From Pelodera strongyloides (lineage: Eukaryota > Nematoda > Chromadorea > Rhabditida > Rhabditidae): a stretch of DNA of 64,000 bases. Positions within the stretch are counted from its first letter, which is position 1. The number at the start of each line of letters is the position of its first letter. The position numbers and the translations under genes were made by a program. The notes under the pieces were generated by a model. The model ran no database searches, was not told the origin of the DNA, and saw only the letters and a list, made by a program, of their open reading frames with translations. This document shows, in pieces, positions 46,901 to 58,100 of the stretch. The stretch is taken from contig JAANDG010000222.1 of assembly GCA_036852015.1 (NCBI GenBank), positions 124,001 to 188,000 on the forward strand, given 5' to 3'.

Positions 46901-49900
46901 CCCTCGGTTTGAACACCCTTGCCACCTTAGTTGTCAACTGCGTTCCCTTGTCAGTCTGAAAACCAAACTTATGGAATGCACAATGCGAAATTTAGAACGT
47001 GCTTTCAGTTTGAACAATCAACAATGGATTTCAAAGATAACTAAACATCAATACTATAACTCTAAATGACAGACTTCTCGCAGCAGTACAACACGGAGCA
47101 CAAACCATATAAAATTTCATATTCTCTTAATAACATGATAATTCAGAACTACGACCAAAAACCTATCTGGCACGAAAGGAAGCCAATTGCCACTGGATAG
47201 TTGAGAGTACATAATTACTACCTGAATTCGGATGCTCTCCTGGCACGGGTAACTTAGGTGTGAAGCATCATCGACGCCATCACGAGTTCGGAGCATTACG
47301 CGAATCTTGCCCTGTAATAAAAAAAAGAAGTAAATAGAGTTACAGTAATATAAGGAAACGTATAAATGAGAGTATTGAGAGATAAAGTGTATCATGTTCT
47401 TTAAAGCGAAATGCCAGCTCCTTTGGAAAATTTGCATATGATAAGCAAATCCTATGTATCCTATGCTAATTTTGCGCGATAGCCGTGGACGATCGCGCAA
47501 AATTAGCATAGATACATAGGATTTGCTTATCATATGCAAATTTTCCAAAGGAGCTGGCATTTCGCTTTAACATGATAACCCCGTTTCGACCCTGATCGTA
47601 TACGAGGATTTTGCTGTAGTTGGGTCTCATCAGTACGATCGTACGATGACCACAGCTTTATGGGATAGGAGATTCAAAATAAATAATAAATAAATAAAAG
47701 GGAATGAATACAAGAAAGATATAAAATAACTATGTACAAAGAAAATTAACAGTTTGGTTGAAGATTGTGTGATTGATTATGTGTATGTTCGAATTTTGTG
47801 TTGAGTGCAATTGTTATTGCAATTAATGAATTGTTTGGTTTTTAATGTTCGAGTAAGAAGAAATCAATAAATGTATGTGACATGTATTCGCACACGCATT
47901 TTTGCCTTACATCGATACCAAATCAGAAGCAGTTTTGAGGCTGAAAAGCCGAAGATCAGAAACCGATTTTATACTTTCAGACAGTAATATGGATGTACTT
48001 GTACTATTGCCCGAAAGCAACCCAAACCCAAAAACTCATTTTAAAAAACCGGATGCTATACCGCTTTAAACCAATGCAGCACATAATTAAAGTTACCTTC
48101 AGATCTACAACCGAGTCATGGAGTCGGCGTACGTGACACTCACGCTTTTCCACTTCTTCAGTTAAATATTCGACATCGGCCTGAAACAAAGGCGAATATC
48201 TAACACACGATGACTCTTCCTTCTAAGGGCGCATCCTCGTTAATGATGTTAGGTATTGGACGAATCAGACGAGCAGACATAATCAAATCAAGGTCTACTT
48301 CTTCTCACTTCACAATGACTAAAACTGTGATCTTCAAAGAACAAAAGACAAAAGCAATAAGTTAAAGAACACTTCATATTCAACCATAAACAACCACAAA
48401 TACTTGTTTAAATGACACTCTACCTTCAACTGTCCATTTTCAATCACGTAAGCTTTGTTTCGTTGTTCCGCGGTGTCCAGTTTAGAATTGCACTCCTTCA
48501 GATCGGCTTGCTCCTTTGACAGAAGCTGACTCAGTTGATCCCTCTCCTGCAAGTGTGTCCGCTTGAGTTCAACGAGCTGATTCTCGTATTGTTCTCGCGC
48601 GGCGTTCGCATCGCTCACGAGTGCCTCGTAATCGAGGCGAAATGTCTCCGACTCAGCGCTCAGCGCGTCAAACTTCTAAAACACAACACTAGTCCTTAAC
48701 TCTAATAGTACACGGGAAAACAAAACAATCTCGTGCTCGTGCACAGCTAAGCTACGTCGCCACGTGTGGTCCACATAAAGGTAAGGATTTAGAACGCTAG
48801 AGCCTCTATACCGGTACCCTGAATCTGAATGGGCACACAATTGCTAGGGAATGCAATTGAAGAAAATACGTTTCAATCAAAAATGTAGAAAACATAGAGA
48901 GGGACAATAACGAATAACAAAGACGGCACACCACACAATAATGAAAATACTAACCTTTTGTAACGCTGCCAATTTTTCACGGTCCGTCAAAACGAGTGGG
49001 CGATTAACAGGAGTTCGGCGCACAGGTCCTCGGCTGTCAGAACGTGCAGTATTTGCACGGGAAATTCTAGAAATCTTAGGTTAGGTTAGCTAGAAAGCAA
49101 ACTAGTCAGGACTGAGGAGTTTGAAGGTTTGATCTAATTATCTAATCTATCTTAGACCTACAAACTTGGGAACATTCCAGAATCCAGGTACGGAAATAAT
49201 AATAAAAAATCAATTTCAGATAAATTTGAAAAAATCTGTGGCTCTCGTTCTCGAATGCCTACAGCGAAACGAAACCGGAGGAGAACAACGACACAGATAA
49301 CAGATAGCACAATAACGGCAAACATACACAGCTGGTGTAGCGTGAGCACGGAGTGACGCGGCATTGGCGACGGTGGTTCGCCTGGCGCTGGACGCTATCG
49401 TGGGAAGAGCGGGCGAACGAGCCCGCGGGTGGATAGAAGTAGCCCGTCCTGTCATTGCACTCGATGGCAAGGCGCTCACCGCACTGAAGTACAACCAATC
49501 TGATGACAGGGAGTCCAAGTATTTTATATACTTTTATATACTACGTAGGTCCTTGAAACACAGTATCCTTATAGGAAACGTTGAACATTTTGAACTTTCC
49601 GCCTTTTCCTTTGATCAAATAACTAAGAAACATGGCATAAATAGGGTCCGCATCTCAACTTTGGGGGATGGTACAAGCCTTCGTCGGGAGGTGATTTAGA
49701 CTAATTTGCGTATAACGTATAAGGATTGGACGTTGACCGATTTTTTCGGGAGATGGTTCACCCTACCAGAAGGATGATAGAGCTAAAAGACAGGTAGATA
49801 GTCGTCCGCGTTTGGCGGGGTGCTTTATGCTATGCTAAGAAAACATATAACCTAACCGTACACTCTAACGTAACGTAACGAGCCACCACCCACCACTAAT

Positions 49901-50336
49901 GATCGAAAATAGAAAGAATCAAAGAATGGATCACAAAGGAGAAATCATCGAAAACTCGCCCATATTTCACATTTGTATTAGTAGAAGGCTCGATTTGATA
50001 TTTATTTTACAGTATACACCACATGTACTGTTTCGCCCTCATCAGACTGATCAGAATCAAGGCTCACGGCGGGGTACGACGAAATAAAAATCATGTAAGA
50101 ATAAAGATAAAACTTACGACCGAGCGACAGATTGCGTCCCTGCACCATCCAGACGAGAACGCTTCGCATCGGCTTGGTTGGCAATCGTTATGGATCTCCT
50201 CTTGGCTTTCGCAGCCACTGAAAATAAGTGTCTAAATATTACTTTATTCACAAATGCAATCAAACAGAAGAACGTGGAATTACGTCGTGCCTCTTCAAAC
50301 CTCGGAGGAATGCGTGGAGGGGAGATTTTCTTCAGA
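43925..50336 (-). CDS. KIFC1: C-terminal motor kinesin (kinesin-14; KIFC1/HSET/Ncd type), 5' end unresolved
   Basis: Minus-end microtubule motor of the spindle. Exons with agreeing phases: 50284-about 50336 (5' end uncertain), 50118-50217, 49328-49483, 48955-49066, 48424-48675, 48097-48180, 47222-47311, 46857-46955, 46432-46596, 45915-46061, 45516-45639, 45053-45134, 44748-44820, 44292-44450, 43925-43966. The N-terminal tail is basic and Ser/Ala/Arg-rich (KRRSITIANQADAKRSRL), as in microtubule-binding kinesin-14 tails. A coiled coil follows (REQYENQLVELKRTHLQERD ... LTEEVEKRECHVRRLHDSVV), then the neck and motor start GKIRVMLRTRDG. The motor has P-loop GQTGSGKT, FLEVYNEEVYDLL, switch I NVQSSRSHAVF, switch II NLADLAGSERLKESGA, INHTLSTL and HVPYRSSKLTSLLSDSLGG. 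The neck-before-motor order identifies kinesin-14. No ATG is in frame in the first exon, so at least one upstream exon is missing; the LTR element at 50614 lies just upstream. Confidence 0.88.
45008..45026. repeat. Four CCTAA units (intron)
   Basis: AACCTAACCTAACCTAACC next to the exon at 45053. Too short to mean a telomeric insertion, though the unit equals the TTAGG type. Confidence 0.5.
45775..45900. repeat. Dispersed repeat, copy 2 (kinesin-14 intron)
   Basis: Shares its ordered words with 41440-41570: GGGGGAAATAC, GTGACTCTCATG, GAATGTTATTTTCT, CCCAATGAATATTTT, GAGGGAATCGAGTGGT and TCTGATCAT. Confidence 0.5.
47401..47570. mobile_element. 170-bp near-perfect palindromic MITE, TTAAAGCGAAATG ends
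   Basis: The left arm TTAAAGCGAAATGCCAGCTC and the right arm GAGCTGGCATTTCGCTTTAA continue inward through TTTGCATATGATAAGCAAAT and GCGCGA around a small centre. TTAA at both ends. It lies in a kinesin-14 intron and abuts the retroelement tail at 47575. Confidence 0.9.
47575..47660 (-). ncRNA. Hammerhead-ribozyme-like 3' end of a Penelope-like element
   Basis: On the minus strand: CTGATGA core (47627-47633), stem II GACCC ... GGGTC, then CGAAAC (GAAAC at 47583-47587). The potential stem I GTAC GATC GTAC and a GTC cleavage triplet lie just 5' of the core. It shares AAATCCTCGT.TA..A and GGGTCGAAACG with the tail at 18350-18423. Only the tail of the element is present. Confidence 0.5.
47937..48070. 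mobile_element. MITE, GCGGTATA family, degraded copy
   Basis: The right end AAACCGGATGCTATACCGCTTTAA matches the family terminus. The left end is only weakly recognisable (AGAAACCGATTTTATAC). Confidence 0.4.
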
Positions 50337-50617
50337 TAGTCGATCCCAGAGGTCAAGAAATGGGGAAATTTTTCGTACCCTTCCACCAAACTTGGACATT
50401 TTTATGTCCCTATAGAGGTCAACCCTTCCATCATTATTGCACTTTTCCATGAATTTTCCTATAATTTGCTAGAAAAGGGGCGTGGTTTAGAATTCCACCA
50501 AATTTTACCCATTTTTTCCATGAAATTTTGGCGTACCATTCCACCAACTCCGGACTACCGAAAACAATTTCCACCAGTTCTTGACCTATGGATTTACCGT
50601 CGATCCGTGATCTTTCC

Positions 50618-51592
50618 AGTAGATACCGCCCGTATTAGTCAGCTGTCACGTAGTATATTATTTGTTGCGATATATACCGTAGTCACTTCGAATATTGAAA
50701 TACCCATATTCAAATATGTGTTTTGAACTTTTTGGTTTTATCGTGCAATTGCTTTACAATTGTTTATTTTTGTTTCTACTTTGATCTCTTGTGATCTCGT
50801 TTATTGCAATTACGCTATAGCCTGCAGTGTTGTGCAATTACCTGAGAGTATTTTATTGAATGTTTGTTTTGGCGCCAAAAACTTGACGTAGCAGCAAGTT
50901 TTGGATAGGAAGGAGTCGAGACAAATACCACGATAGGGAAAGGTGACCCTGAAGGGGGCCCTTGCCCTGCTTTATGTTTTTGATACTTCTTGAACTCTTG
51001 CTTTCATATTCTAAAATCGCGACTCCGTTCTAAGCGCGCACTTAGTATTCACATTTTTATCCATATCACTTATTTTTAATTTGCATGTTTTGCCTTATCT
51101 TAATAAACTATAAAAACACAATGCGCACTGTTTTCATTTGCGTCACACCAGGGATTTTCCCTGTAATTACTTTTACTCATTGTTACCTGTACTATTGCAT
51201 TTCTGCTGTATTTAAACTGTACCTTATGCCGTATTGATGTTTATGCAGGCACGTTGTTTATTGGAGCACATTAATCTTTTTGATTTAGGTCTGCAGTTAT
51301 TGACTAAAGAAGTAGCTAGCGAAGGAATTGAAACCGGAACCTTGAGATCAGTCAAGATCATCTTAAGGTATTAATTTGTAATTTCAGCATTTTTGAGTTG
51401 GCGTTGGGAAACGGGTTTCTAGGGTGCTATGCCCCTGGTGAACTCCGAACCACGTCACTAACTCCACATCCCTTTGGTGAGCCGAAAGCTCACCGAAGGT
51501 CGACACAAACATCTCCTTGGTGAGCCGAAAGCTCCCCAGGGATCGACACACACGACAGTGTAGTGAGCCGAAAGCCACTAGGACATCCAACT
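50618..51592 (+). repeat. 5' LTR, 975 bp
   Basis: Begins AGTAGATACC and ends CATCCAACT, so the termini are AGT...ACT rather than TG...CA. Contains AATAAA at 51102-51107 and three tandem CGAAA hairpins near its 3' end. Defined by comparison with the 3' LTR. Confidence 0.95.
51476..51580 (+). promoter_or_regulatory. Three tandem stem-loops with CGAAA loops in the LTR
   Basis: Hairpin 1, 51476-51494: GGTGAGC CGAAA GCTCACC (perfect 7-bp stem). Hairpin 2, 51515-51540: same 5' arm and loop, 3' arm GCTCCCCAGG. Hairpin 3, 51561-51580: TAGTGAGC CGAAA GCCACTA with one bulged A. They lie at the end of the LTR, expected to be R-U5 RNA, and recur at 60453-60557. A role in packaging, dimerisation or translation is possible but inferred. 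Confidence 0.7.
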
Positions 51593-51610
51593 GGGGGCCG
51601 AACCGAACTT
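51591..51610 (+). other. Probable primer-binding site region
   Basis: TGGGGGCCGAACC starts at the last base of the LTR. TGG is the expected complement of a tRNA CCA end. I could not assign the tRNA. Confidence 0.4.
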
Positions 51611-52003
51611 CCATGCCTACTTCGCTGAGGAAGAGCACGCAGACCTCGAGGCTAACCGCCTCGAGATGCTCTCCCGGCACACAGATGACTCAATTCTTGC
51701 GTATCAGAGAAGCGTGCCAATGCACACTCGTCTCTGTTACGTGAAAGCAAGCGTGATAAGTGTCTTAAGCTGGTACGAGGCTATTGCCTCCGAGTCCGGT
51801 GACATTATCATACTTGGCCCTTGTGGTGAGGTTGCGTAAGCAGCCTCGTACCTAAGGTGCACTCGGTCGAGATTGACTGGCTTTGGTTCACCCTTGAACC
51901 TTGGCCGGTTGATCCTGATCGTTGGGCCCTGAGGTGAGCATGGGGTGTTGCTTCGGCAGCTCCATGTTCTAACCACATAGGTAGAAGTCAAAGGCTCCGG
52001 TTT

Positions 52004-52025
52004 AAAAAAAAAAAAAAAAAAAAAA

Positions 52026-52059
<34 letters not shown>
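52004..52059. repeat. A26-T30 palindrome in the gag leader
   Basis: 26 A immediately followed by 30 T between the 5' LTR and gag. It would form a perfect long hairpin, or it may be an assembly artefact. Confidence 0.85.
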
Positions 52060-52062
<3 letters not shown>

Positions 52063-52365
52063 GCTTAGCCAAAGATAGAAACTCTTTGGAAGAAACCGAG
52101 CAGGGACATATTGAAAAACAGCTGTTTAGTGTTGAAATTTTTTTTCTATTATGCTAATGTTGTGTGAGAACGAATCCGAGTATTTCTGTGTACAAAGAAT
52201 ACGATGATGGATAACGGACTCAGGTAATAGAATTAGGGATGTCTAGGCAAAACCGTATGGTTGTGTGCGTTGCAGTAACTAATCTATTGTTTTAGCAGCT
52301 TAGCTTAAGAGAATCAAGATTTACCTAATATGCTGTTCATTTCAATTATCTTCACTTCCTTAAGA

Positions 52366-55146
52366 ATGTCGACTGGAAACGCAGGCGGTACCGTCGAAGA
52401 CCAGATGAGCTCCGTATCGCTGAAAGACGTTAACAATGTCGGAAGAAGCGGAAGTGGAGACGTTGAAGATCTGAATGGTGGACCGAAAGTTCACGAGACC
52501 CCGCAACAGGTTGGTGTTCAAGTTGCAACCGAAATTAAGAGAGCCAAGGAGAGATTTGGCAAAGCTCTTGACGACTTGATTAACCTGGGAGACCATGTTT
52601 TGGCTGTTTGCTTTAAGAATGAACCTCGTTTGCGCGACAGACCCGCCGCAAACATTAGCAATAAAGTCGAAGAAATGGTCAAAGAGCTTAGGGAATCCTG
52701 GCTCATGGTGCAGACACAAACCAGTGGTTACGAAACACTGCCTTGGGCGCACGCGGTTAACATGCTTCTGAAATGTGAGCAGCACGGAATATTTGACATG
52801 CCGTCATTATCTAGTCACCTGGACGAATATGAAAATCTGACTAGTATTACTGACGGAATACGAGCGCAACTGTGCGTTCCTACCAATCAAATTCACCGTG
52901 AAATAACTGGATTAATGCAGAGAAATGAATTGCTGCTAGATGTTTGTCATTTGAAAAGGTGCTCAGCAGAAAACTTATTGAAGGTATTGCAGCCCCCGGA
53001 TGTTGCAAACGCCTCCACGGAAACGAGAAACGTGCTGATCGACGATAACGCGGATGACATTGACCGGGAGATTCAGCAAGCCATGGGTGAGGATAATGAC
53101 TATAATCCTCTGAATGAAACTGTTGGTGGTGTTTACGGAAATAGTACTTTGGACTTTCAGACTCCATCGGCACCACCAAGCCACCCGAATACATGGACAC
53201 CGAGGAGGCGCCCGACAGAGAGCAACCCACCACGGGAGGATCATCGGATGACTCCACCACAAATGATGCCACGGACAGGTGAGTTGTTCTCTGATATCGA
53301 AATAATGAGAGCCAGTCCTGAGCGTGCGAATGATAATGTGGGTCAAGGTGTGAATCGTGAAATGTGGTCTAATATGATGTCTGTCCTTCCACCGATTGTG
53401 AAATTCTCGAATAAAGACACAGAAAACTTTGACGAATTCATCAGCTCCATTCGTCTCCGATTCTTCCCAGGGTGTCCAGCGGCCTTTCAAGTTGCGCTGC
53501 TCCAAGCTCATCTGCGGGAAGACGCGAGAAACATCTTTGACGGCATCTCTCCAGAAATTAAACAGAGGGGTTTTGAGGCTGTTGTGACTGAATTTAAGCA
53601 ACACTTTCGGGGTTCGGTGACTATGAAAAAATCTGTACACCAGAGAGAACTATTGAGCTTCCGTAAGAAGCCAGGGCAGACTATCTTGAACTTCTGCAAA
53701 GAGATTGAAATTCTCGGGCGCAAAGCGTTTCCACAGGAGGTAGAGTCAGAAATTCGCAATAATCAGCTGTGTTCGACCTTGTTGAATAATCTTCGTGATC
53801 GTAGAGAGTTCAGTTGCTACCTAGATGCTTCAGTAGCTGATAATGGAGAACTAGCCGCGAACTACCTGAAGGTTAAGGAGCTTGCCTTGCGTCATGAATC
53901 CTACGACGAAACTCGCACTACGAGACCAGACTCGCACAGAGGGAACAACGTTCGTCACGAAAATTTTCGCCAGGGCCCAAACAACTTTCAGAGAAGAGGA
54001 AACGGCAGCTTCAGGGGAAAGAATCGCTACGACAGCAGACAACCAGTCCTGACCGGAGGAAATGCGGCACAGATACCTCACGCTGGGAACCGAGGGGCTA
54101 GCCGTTCTACACAGCAACCCGATAGGCGGAACGATACTAAAGAACCCAAGTGCTACCTGTGCAACAAAGGGGGTCACTTCAAGGACCAGTGCCCACGACG
54201 CAGAAATGAAGAACTGTGTCATACTGAAGTAAAACAGTCCACAGTGTCCTGGTTGCCTGATTCTGCGCTGCAAAAGGAAAGCGGTGACAGCAAACCCTTT
54301 GATCACAAGCATCATGTACTTGAACTCATGATGGAAGAGTCGACATGTGATGAAACCACCCGAGTGAGTGAAACTCAAGGTGCACAGTCGGACTCAGAGT
54401 ACCCCAGGGTGAGTGAAGCCCGTGGAGGATACTCAGATCATACCCGAACAAGCGAAGTTCGTGGTGAAGGAACAGAAATTGTTCAGTATGGTAGCAGCGA
54501 CAGACGTGAAGCTGTGCCATGGAAAGACTACTGCGAATCGACGGATGAGCAGCTAGCAAATGGAACTACGATAGTTCAGGAAGGGTGCGTGCGAGGAGAA
54601 ACCTTCACCACACCTCAAATTTTTCCGGAGAAGATGGCAGCCGTGGCACGTTGCATCGAGGAACCGAAGAACGAATCCAAAGTGAGTTTGCCAGCTCATG
54701 GAGTGGAACGTTGGATGCAGGGTGACAGGGAATCTGTACTCTACGAATTGCATCCTATTGTGCTACAGCACGAAGAAGACCCGTTCAGGGCAGAGCAACT
54801 GAAATTGCGCGGACGCGTTGCGTTTCTCGAAACGGATATTGTAATTGACTCGGGTGCTTGTATTTCTGTGGTCTCCAGCGGATTCTTGCGGTTAGCCCAT
54901 GACGACAAGTCGATCGCCGAAAAGATGGTGGAAGAAGAAGTCAGCTACACCGAGGGGACCCCTGACCAGTATGGAGTACTTGATGCATCTCGAAACTTGT
55001 TGAATCTCGTGGCTCGATGCTATCTACCGGTACAGATTGCTGATGGTGCGCGAGTACGAATCGGATTTCATGTGGTCCGACGTGACGAACCCACAGTACT
55101 GATCGGGATGAATGCGCTCAAGAAGTCTGGCATTTATTTTTTCTAA
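52366..55146 (+). CDS. gag-pro: Gag-protease polyprotein of the LTR element
   Basis: The frame is open from 52330. I prefer the Met at 52366 (MSTGNAGG) because the 12 residues before it are hydrophobic and unlike a gag start. The central part (DTENFDEFISSIRLRF, QREL.SFRKKPGQTILNFCKE) fits a Ty3-type capsid. A basic Arg/Asn/Gly-rich nucleocapsid region follows, with one CCHC knuckle (CYLCNKGGHFKDQC, near residue 608 counted from 52330). An acidic linker contains repeats of a motif like TRVSETQG / PRVSEARG / TRTSEVRG. The C-terminal retropepsin-like protease has VIDSGACISVVS (Asp 840) and the flap-end motif VLIGMNALKK. Gag and protease share one frame. The stop at 55144-55146 lies directly after the slippery heptamer. 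Confidence 0.9.
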   Translation: MSTGNAGGTVEDQMSSVSLKDVNNVGRSGSGDVEDLNGGPKVHETPQQVGVQVATEIKRAKERFGKALDDLINLGDHVLAVCFKNEPRLRDRPAANISNKVEEMVKELRESWLMVQTQTSGYETLPWAHAVNMLLKCEQHGIFDMPSLSSHLDEYENLTSITDGIRAQLCVPTNQIHREITGLMQRNELLLDVCHLKRCSAENLLKVLQPPDVANASTETRNVLIDDNADDIDREIQQAMGEDNDYNPLNETVGGVYGNSTLDFQTPSAPPSHPNTWTPRRRPTESNPPREDHRMTPPQMMPRTGELFSDIEIMRASPERANDNVGQGVNREMWSNMMSVLPPIVKFSNKDTENFDEFISSIRLRFFPGCPAAFQVALLQAHLREDARNIFDGISPEIKQRGFEAVVTEFKQHFRGSVTMKKSVHQRELLSFRKKPGQTILNFCKEIEILGRKAFPQEVESEIRNNQLCSTLLNNLRDRREFSCYLDASVADNGELAANYLKVKELALRHESYDETRTTRPDSHRGNNVRHENFRQGPNNFQRRGNGSFRGKNRYDSRQPVLTGGNAAQIPHAGNRGASRSTQQPDRRNDTKEPKCYLCNKGGHFKDQCPRRRNEELCHTEVKQSTVSWLPDSALQKESGDSKPFDHKHHVLELMMEESTCDETTRVSETQGAQSDSEYPRVSEARGGYSDHTRTSEVRGEGTEIVQYGSSDRREAVPWKDYCESTDEQLANGTTIVQEGCVRGETFTTPQIFPEKMAAVARCIEEPKNESKVSLPAHGVERWMQGDRESVLYELHPIVLQHEEDPFRAEQLKLRGRVAFLETDIVIDSGACISVVSSGFLRLAHDDKSIAEKMVEEEVSYTEGTPDQYGVLDASRNLLNLVARCYLPVQIADGARVRIGFHVVRRDEPTVLIGMNALKKSGIYFF
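55137..55143 (+). promoter_or_regulatory. -1 ribosomal frameshift site T TTT TTC
   Basis: The heptamer follows X XXY YYZ with TTT and TTC as the zero-frame codons, then TAA. The -1 frame is open from here into the RT with no stop, so pol is expected as a Gag-Pro-Pol fusion. I did not identify a stimulatory pseudoknot. Confidence 0.75.
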
Positions 55147-58100
55147 ATTGCCCGGACGAAGGAGCCGGGCTCGAAGTACAGCAGTCAACTACGATACCAC
55201 CAGGAACATCGAAAATTGTCCCCGTCAAAGGTCTGAAGAGCAACACAGTTTACTTTTTAGAACAGCAGGACTTGGTTGAAACACCAACTCTACTGAGAAC
55301 CGACTCAGACGGAATCGCTCAATGGCGGGTGGACAATTTTAATGTCGATACGTACGATGCAGTACATATCGAACAAGGACTGATACTGAGTGTATCAGAC
55401 GAATTTGAGACGGTAGAATGGAATGAAGTATCTGAACTGATACCCGAATCACGGATTTCGGAAAAGTGTGAAGAACTATTGGACTTGAAAGTTCCACCGG
55501 AAGTCCCCGGGAAAAGCAGAATCAAACTAATCCTGCAAGAGCTGTACAGCAATGGAATGCGGAACGCGAAAGAAGTGGATTTGCTAATCCGAAGATTTAG
55601 TGATGTGTTTGCACTGAATGACACCGAACTGGGACGTGCAAAAGGCTTCGCTCACAGAATCGAAACTGGATCGGCGAAACCTATTCGACAACGTCCGAGA
55701 CCTGTGCCACTGCCAATGCAGGAACAAGTGAAAGAGTTGCTTCAAAGAATGAAGGAACAAGGGATCGTGCGAAACAGCAAAAGTCCATGGGCATCGCCGT
55801 GTGTGCTAGTGAGGAAGAAAGACGGATCGATTCGCCTCTGTGTTGACTTCCGTAAAGTAAACGAAGTTATGCGACATGACGCTCATCCACTGCCGCATAT
55901 GGACATCACCATCCAAAGTCTTCACGGCTTCAAGTTTTTCAGTACCTTTGATCTGGTATCTGGCTTTTGGCAAATGCCAATGGACCCAGCCAGTCAACAC
56001 AAGACCGCATTCACGATCATGAATGAGCTGCTAGAGTTCTCGGTTATGCCTTACGGTCTAGCAAACGCTCCAGCTTCCTTTCAACGAATGATGCAGCTAG
56101 TATTGCAAGATATACTTGGACAGAAAATCTTCGTGTATATTGACGATCTAGTTGTGGCGTCTAGTACGTGGGAAGACCATGTCGAACAGCTTGAACTCGT
56201 CTTTGAACGCCTACGTAAGTATGGACTTCGCCTGAAAGCCTCCAAGTGTCATATCGGTCTGAAAGAGGTGCGATTTCTAGGACACGTTATTGGAGAGGAA
56301 GGAGTTCGGGTCGACGAAGAGAAAATAGACAAGATCAAGCTTTGTCCGAAACCAGCATCGATCAGCGAACTGCGCACCTTCTTAGGAATGTGCTCGTACT
56401 ACAGGAAGTTTGTAAATGGATTTTCAAAGATCGCTAACCCACTCTACACACTGACCAGTTCCACTGCGAAATGGGAATGGGGAGACGCACAAGAACGTGC
56501 TTTTAACATCCTGAAGAATTCCTTGTGTACCACACCAATCCTGGCTCAGCCTGATGTACAAGCCGCAAGAAATGGATCGCGACCATTTTGCGTGTACACA
56601 GACGCATCGAAACAAGGGATAGGAGGGGTTCTTTGCCAGGAAGATCTGACAGGCCAAATGCACCCGATATACTTCATGAGCAAGAAGCTGAACCCCGCGC
56701 AGTCCCGGTATCATCCGACAGACTTGGAAGCATACGCGATCAAGGAAGCTCTTGGGAAATTCCGACCGTACACGTATGGTACCCAGATATTGGTAAGGAC
56801 AGATCATCAAGCATTAGTCGCATTGTTGAAACGCTCGAACCTATCAGAAAGAACGTTGAGATGGGCCCTGGAGCTGCAGGATGAAAATATTGTGATCGAA
56901 TATGTGAAAGGAAAGGCTAACGGTGTTGCTGACGCACTTTCCAGAGGTCCTATTGCGCTTGGAAAAGCAGATGAGGCGTCACCAGATGAACGATTGGATC
57001 GAATCATTAACGAACTAAACGAACTAACGATGAATGACGTCGTAGACGATTGGCAGAAAGCCCTAGAAGGCGACGCTGGATACCAGGAACTGAAACAGAA
57101 GGTGAAAGAAGACCGACTGAACGAGGAATGCTCGTTAGAGAAAGACACAAAGCTCCAAGTCAAGGACTTTGTCTTTAACGAAGGGAAACTGTATTACATT
57201 GACATTGATGGTTACCTCAAGAGATGGACACCGCAGAGGTATCGACTTGATGTGTGGAAAACAGCGCACGAATCTGAAATTGGAGGTCACAGTAGCGCGG
57301 ACGTTAGCTTGAAGAAAGTATCTCAAGAGCTATACTGGCCGGAAATGAAGAAAGATTTCCAGATGTGGTACCGCCAGTGTGTGAAATGCTTGGTGGGAAA
57401 TGTGAAAACCCACTTCGTTCCGCCACTGAACCCCAGAATCACATCATCTGCGTTTGACACCGTCGCTGTCGACCTCATTGACTTCGGTACACCTACTGAG
57501 AGAGGAAACCGATACTTACTAACTATGATTGACTATTTTACCAAGTTTGCGTACGCAGAACCGTTAGCAACGAAACAGGCTAACGTTGTCGCAGCGGCAA
57601 TAGTGAACCATCTTCTCCGAGAATGCCGAGTACCGCAGGAACTGATGTCCGATCAGGGTACTGAATTCATGAACAGTGTCCTTGATACGGCCTGTGAGCA
57701 TCTTAAGATCAATCGATCTTACACCAAAGGATACTCGAAAAGAGAGAATGGATTGGTGGAAAGATTCAATCGCACGATTGAACAAATCTTGAAGAAGATT
57801 GTTGCAGTGCCCACTGAATGGGATAATATGGTCCCTTATGCGCTTTTTGCATACAACACGTCACATCACTCAGCTACTGGTGATAGTCCGGCATTCTTGA
57901 ACTATGGCCGAGATCCCAAAATGCCTTTCAATGGTATGTCACGGAACTACGTTTCGATTAACTTGATCGACGTACAAGACTACAGAACAGAATTACTAGC
58001 TGGACTGCAAATCGCACACGAAACTACGGCGGAAAACCTGAAGCGCACTGCCGACCAAATGAAAAAAGAGTTCGATGGACGACGGAGTAAACAAGGAAAA

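Noticed and set aside
52360..54753. Minus-strand frames opposite gag and pol, some over 200 codons
   Set aside because: Shadows of the intact retroelement ORFs; no independent features.
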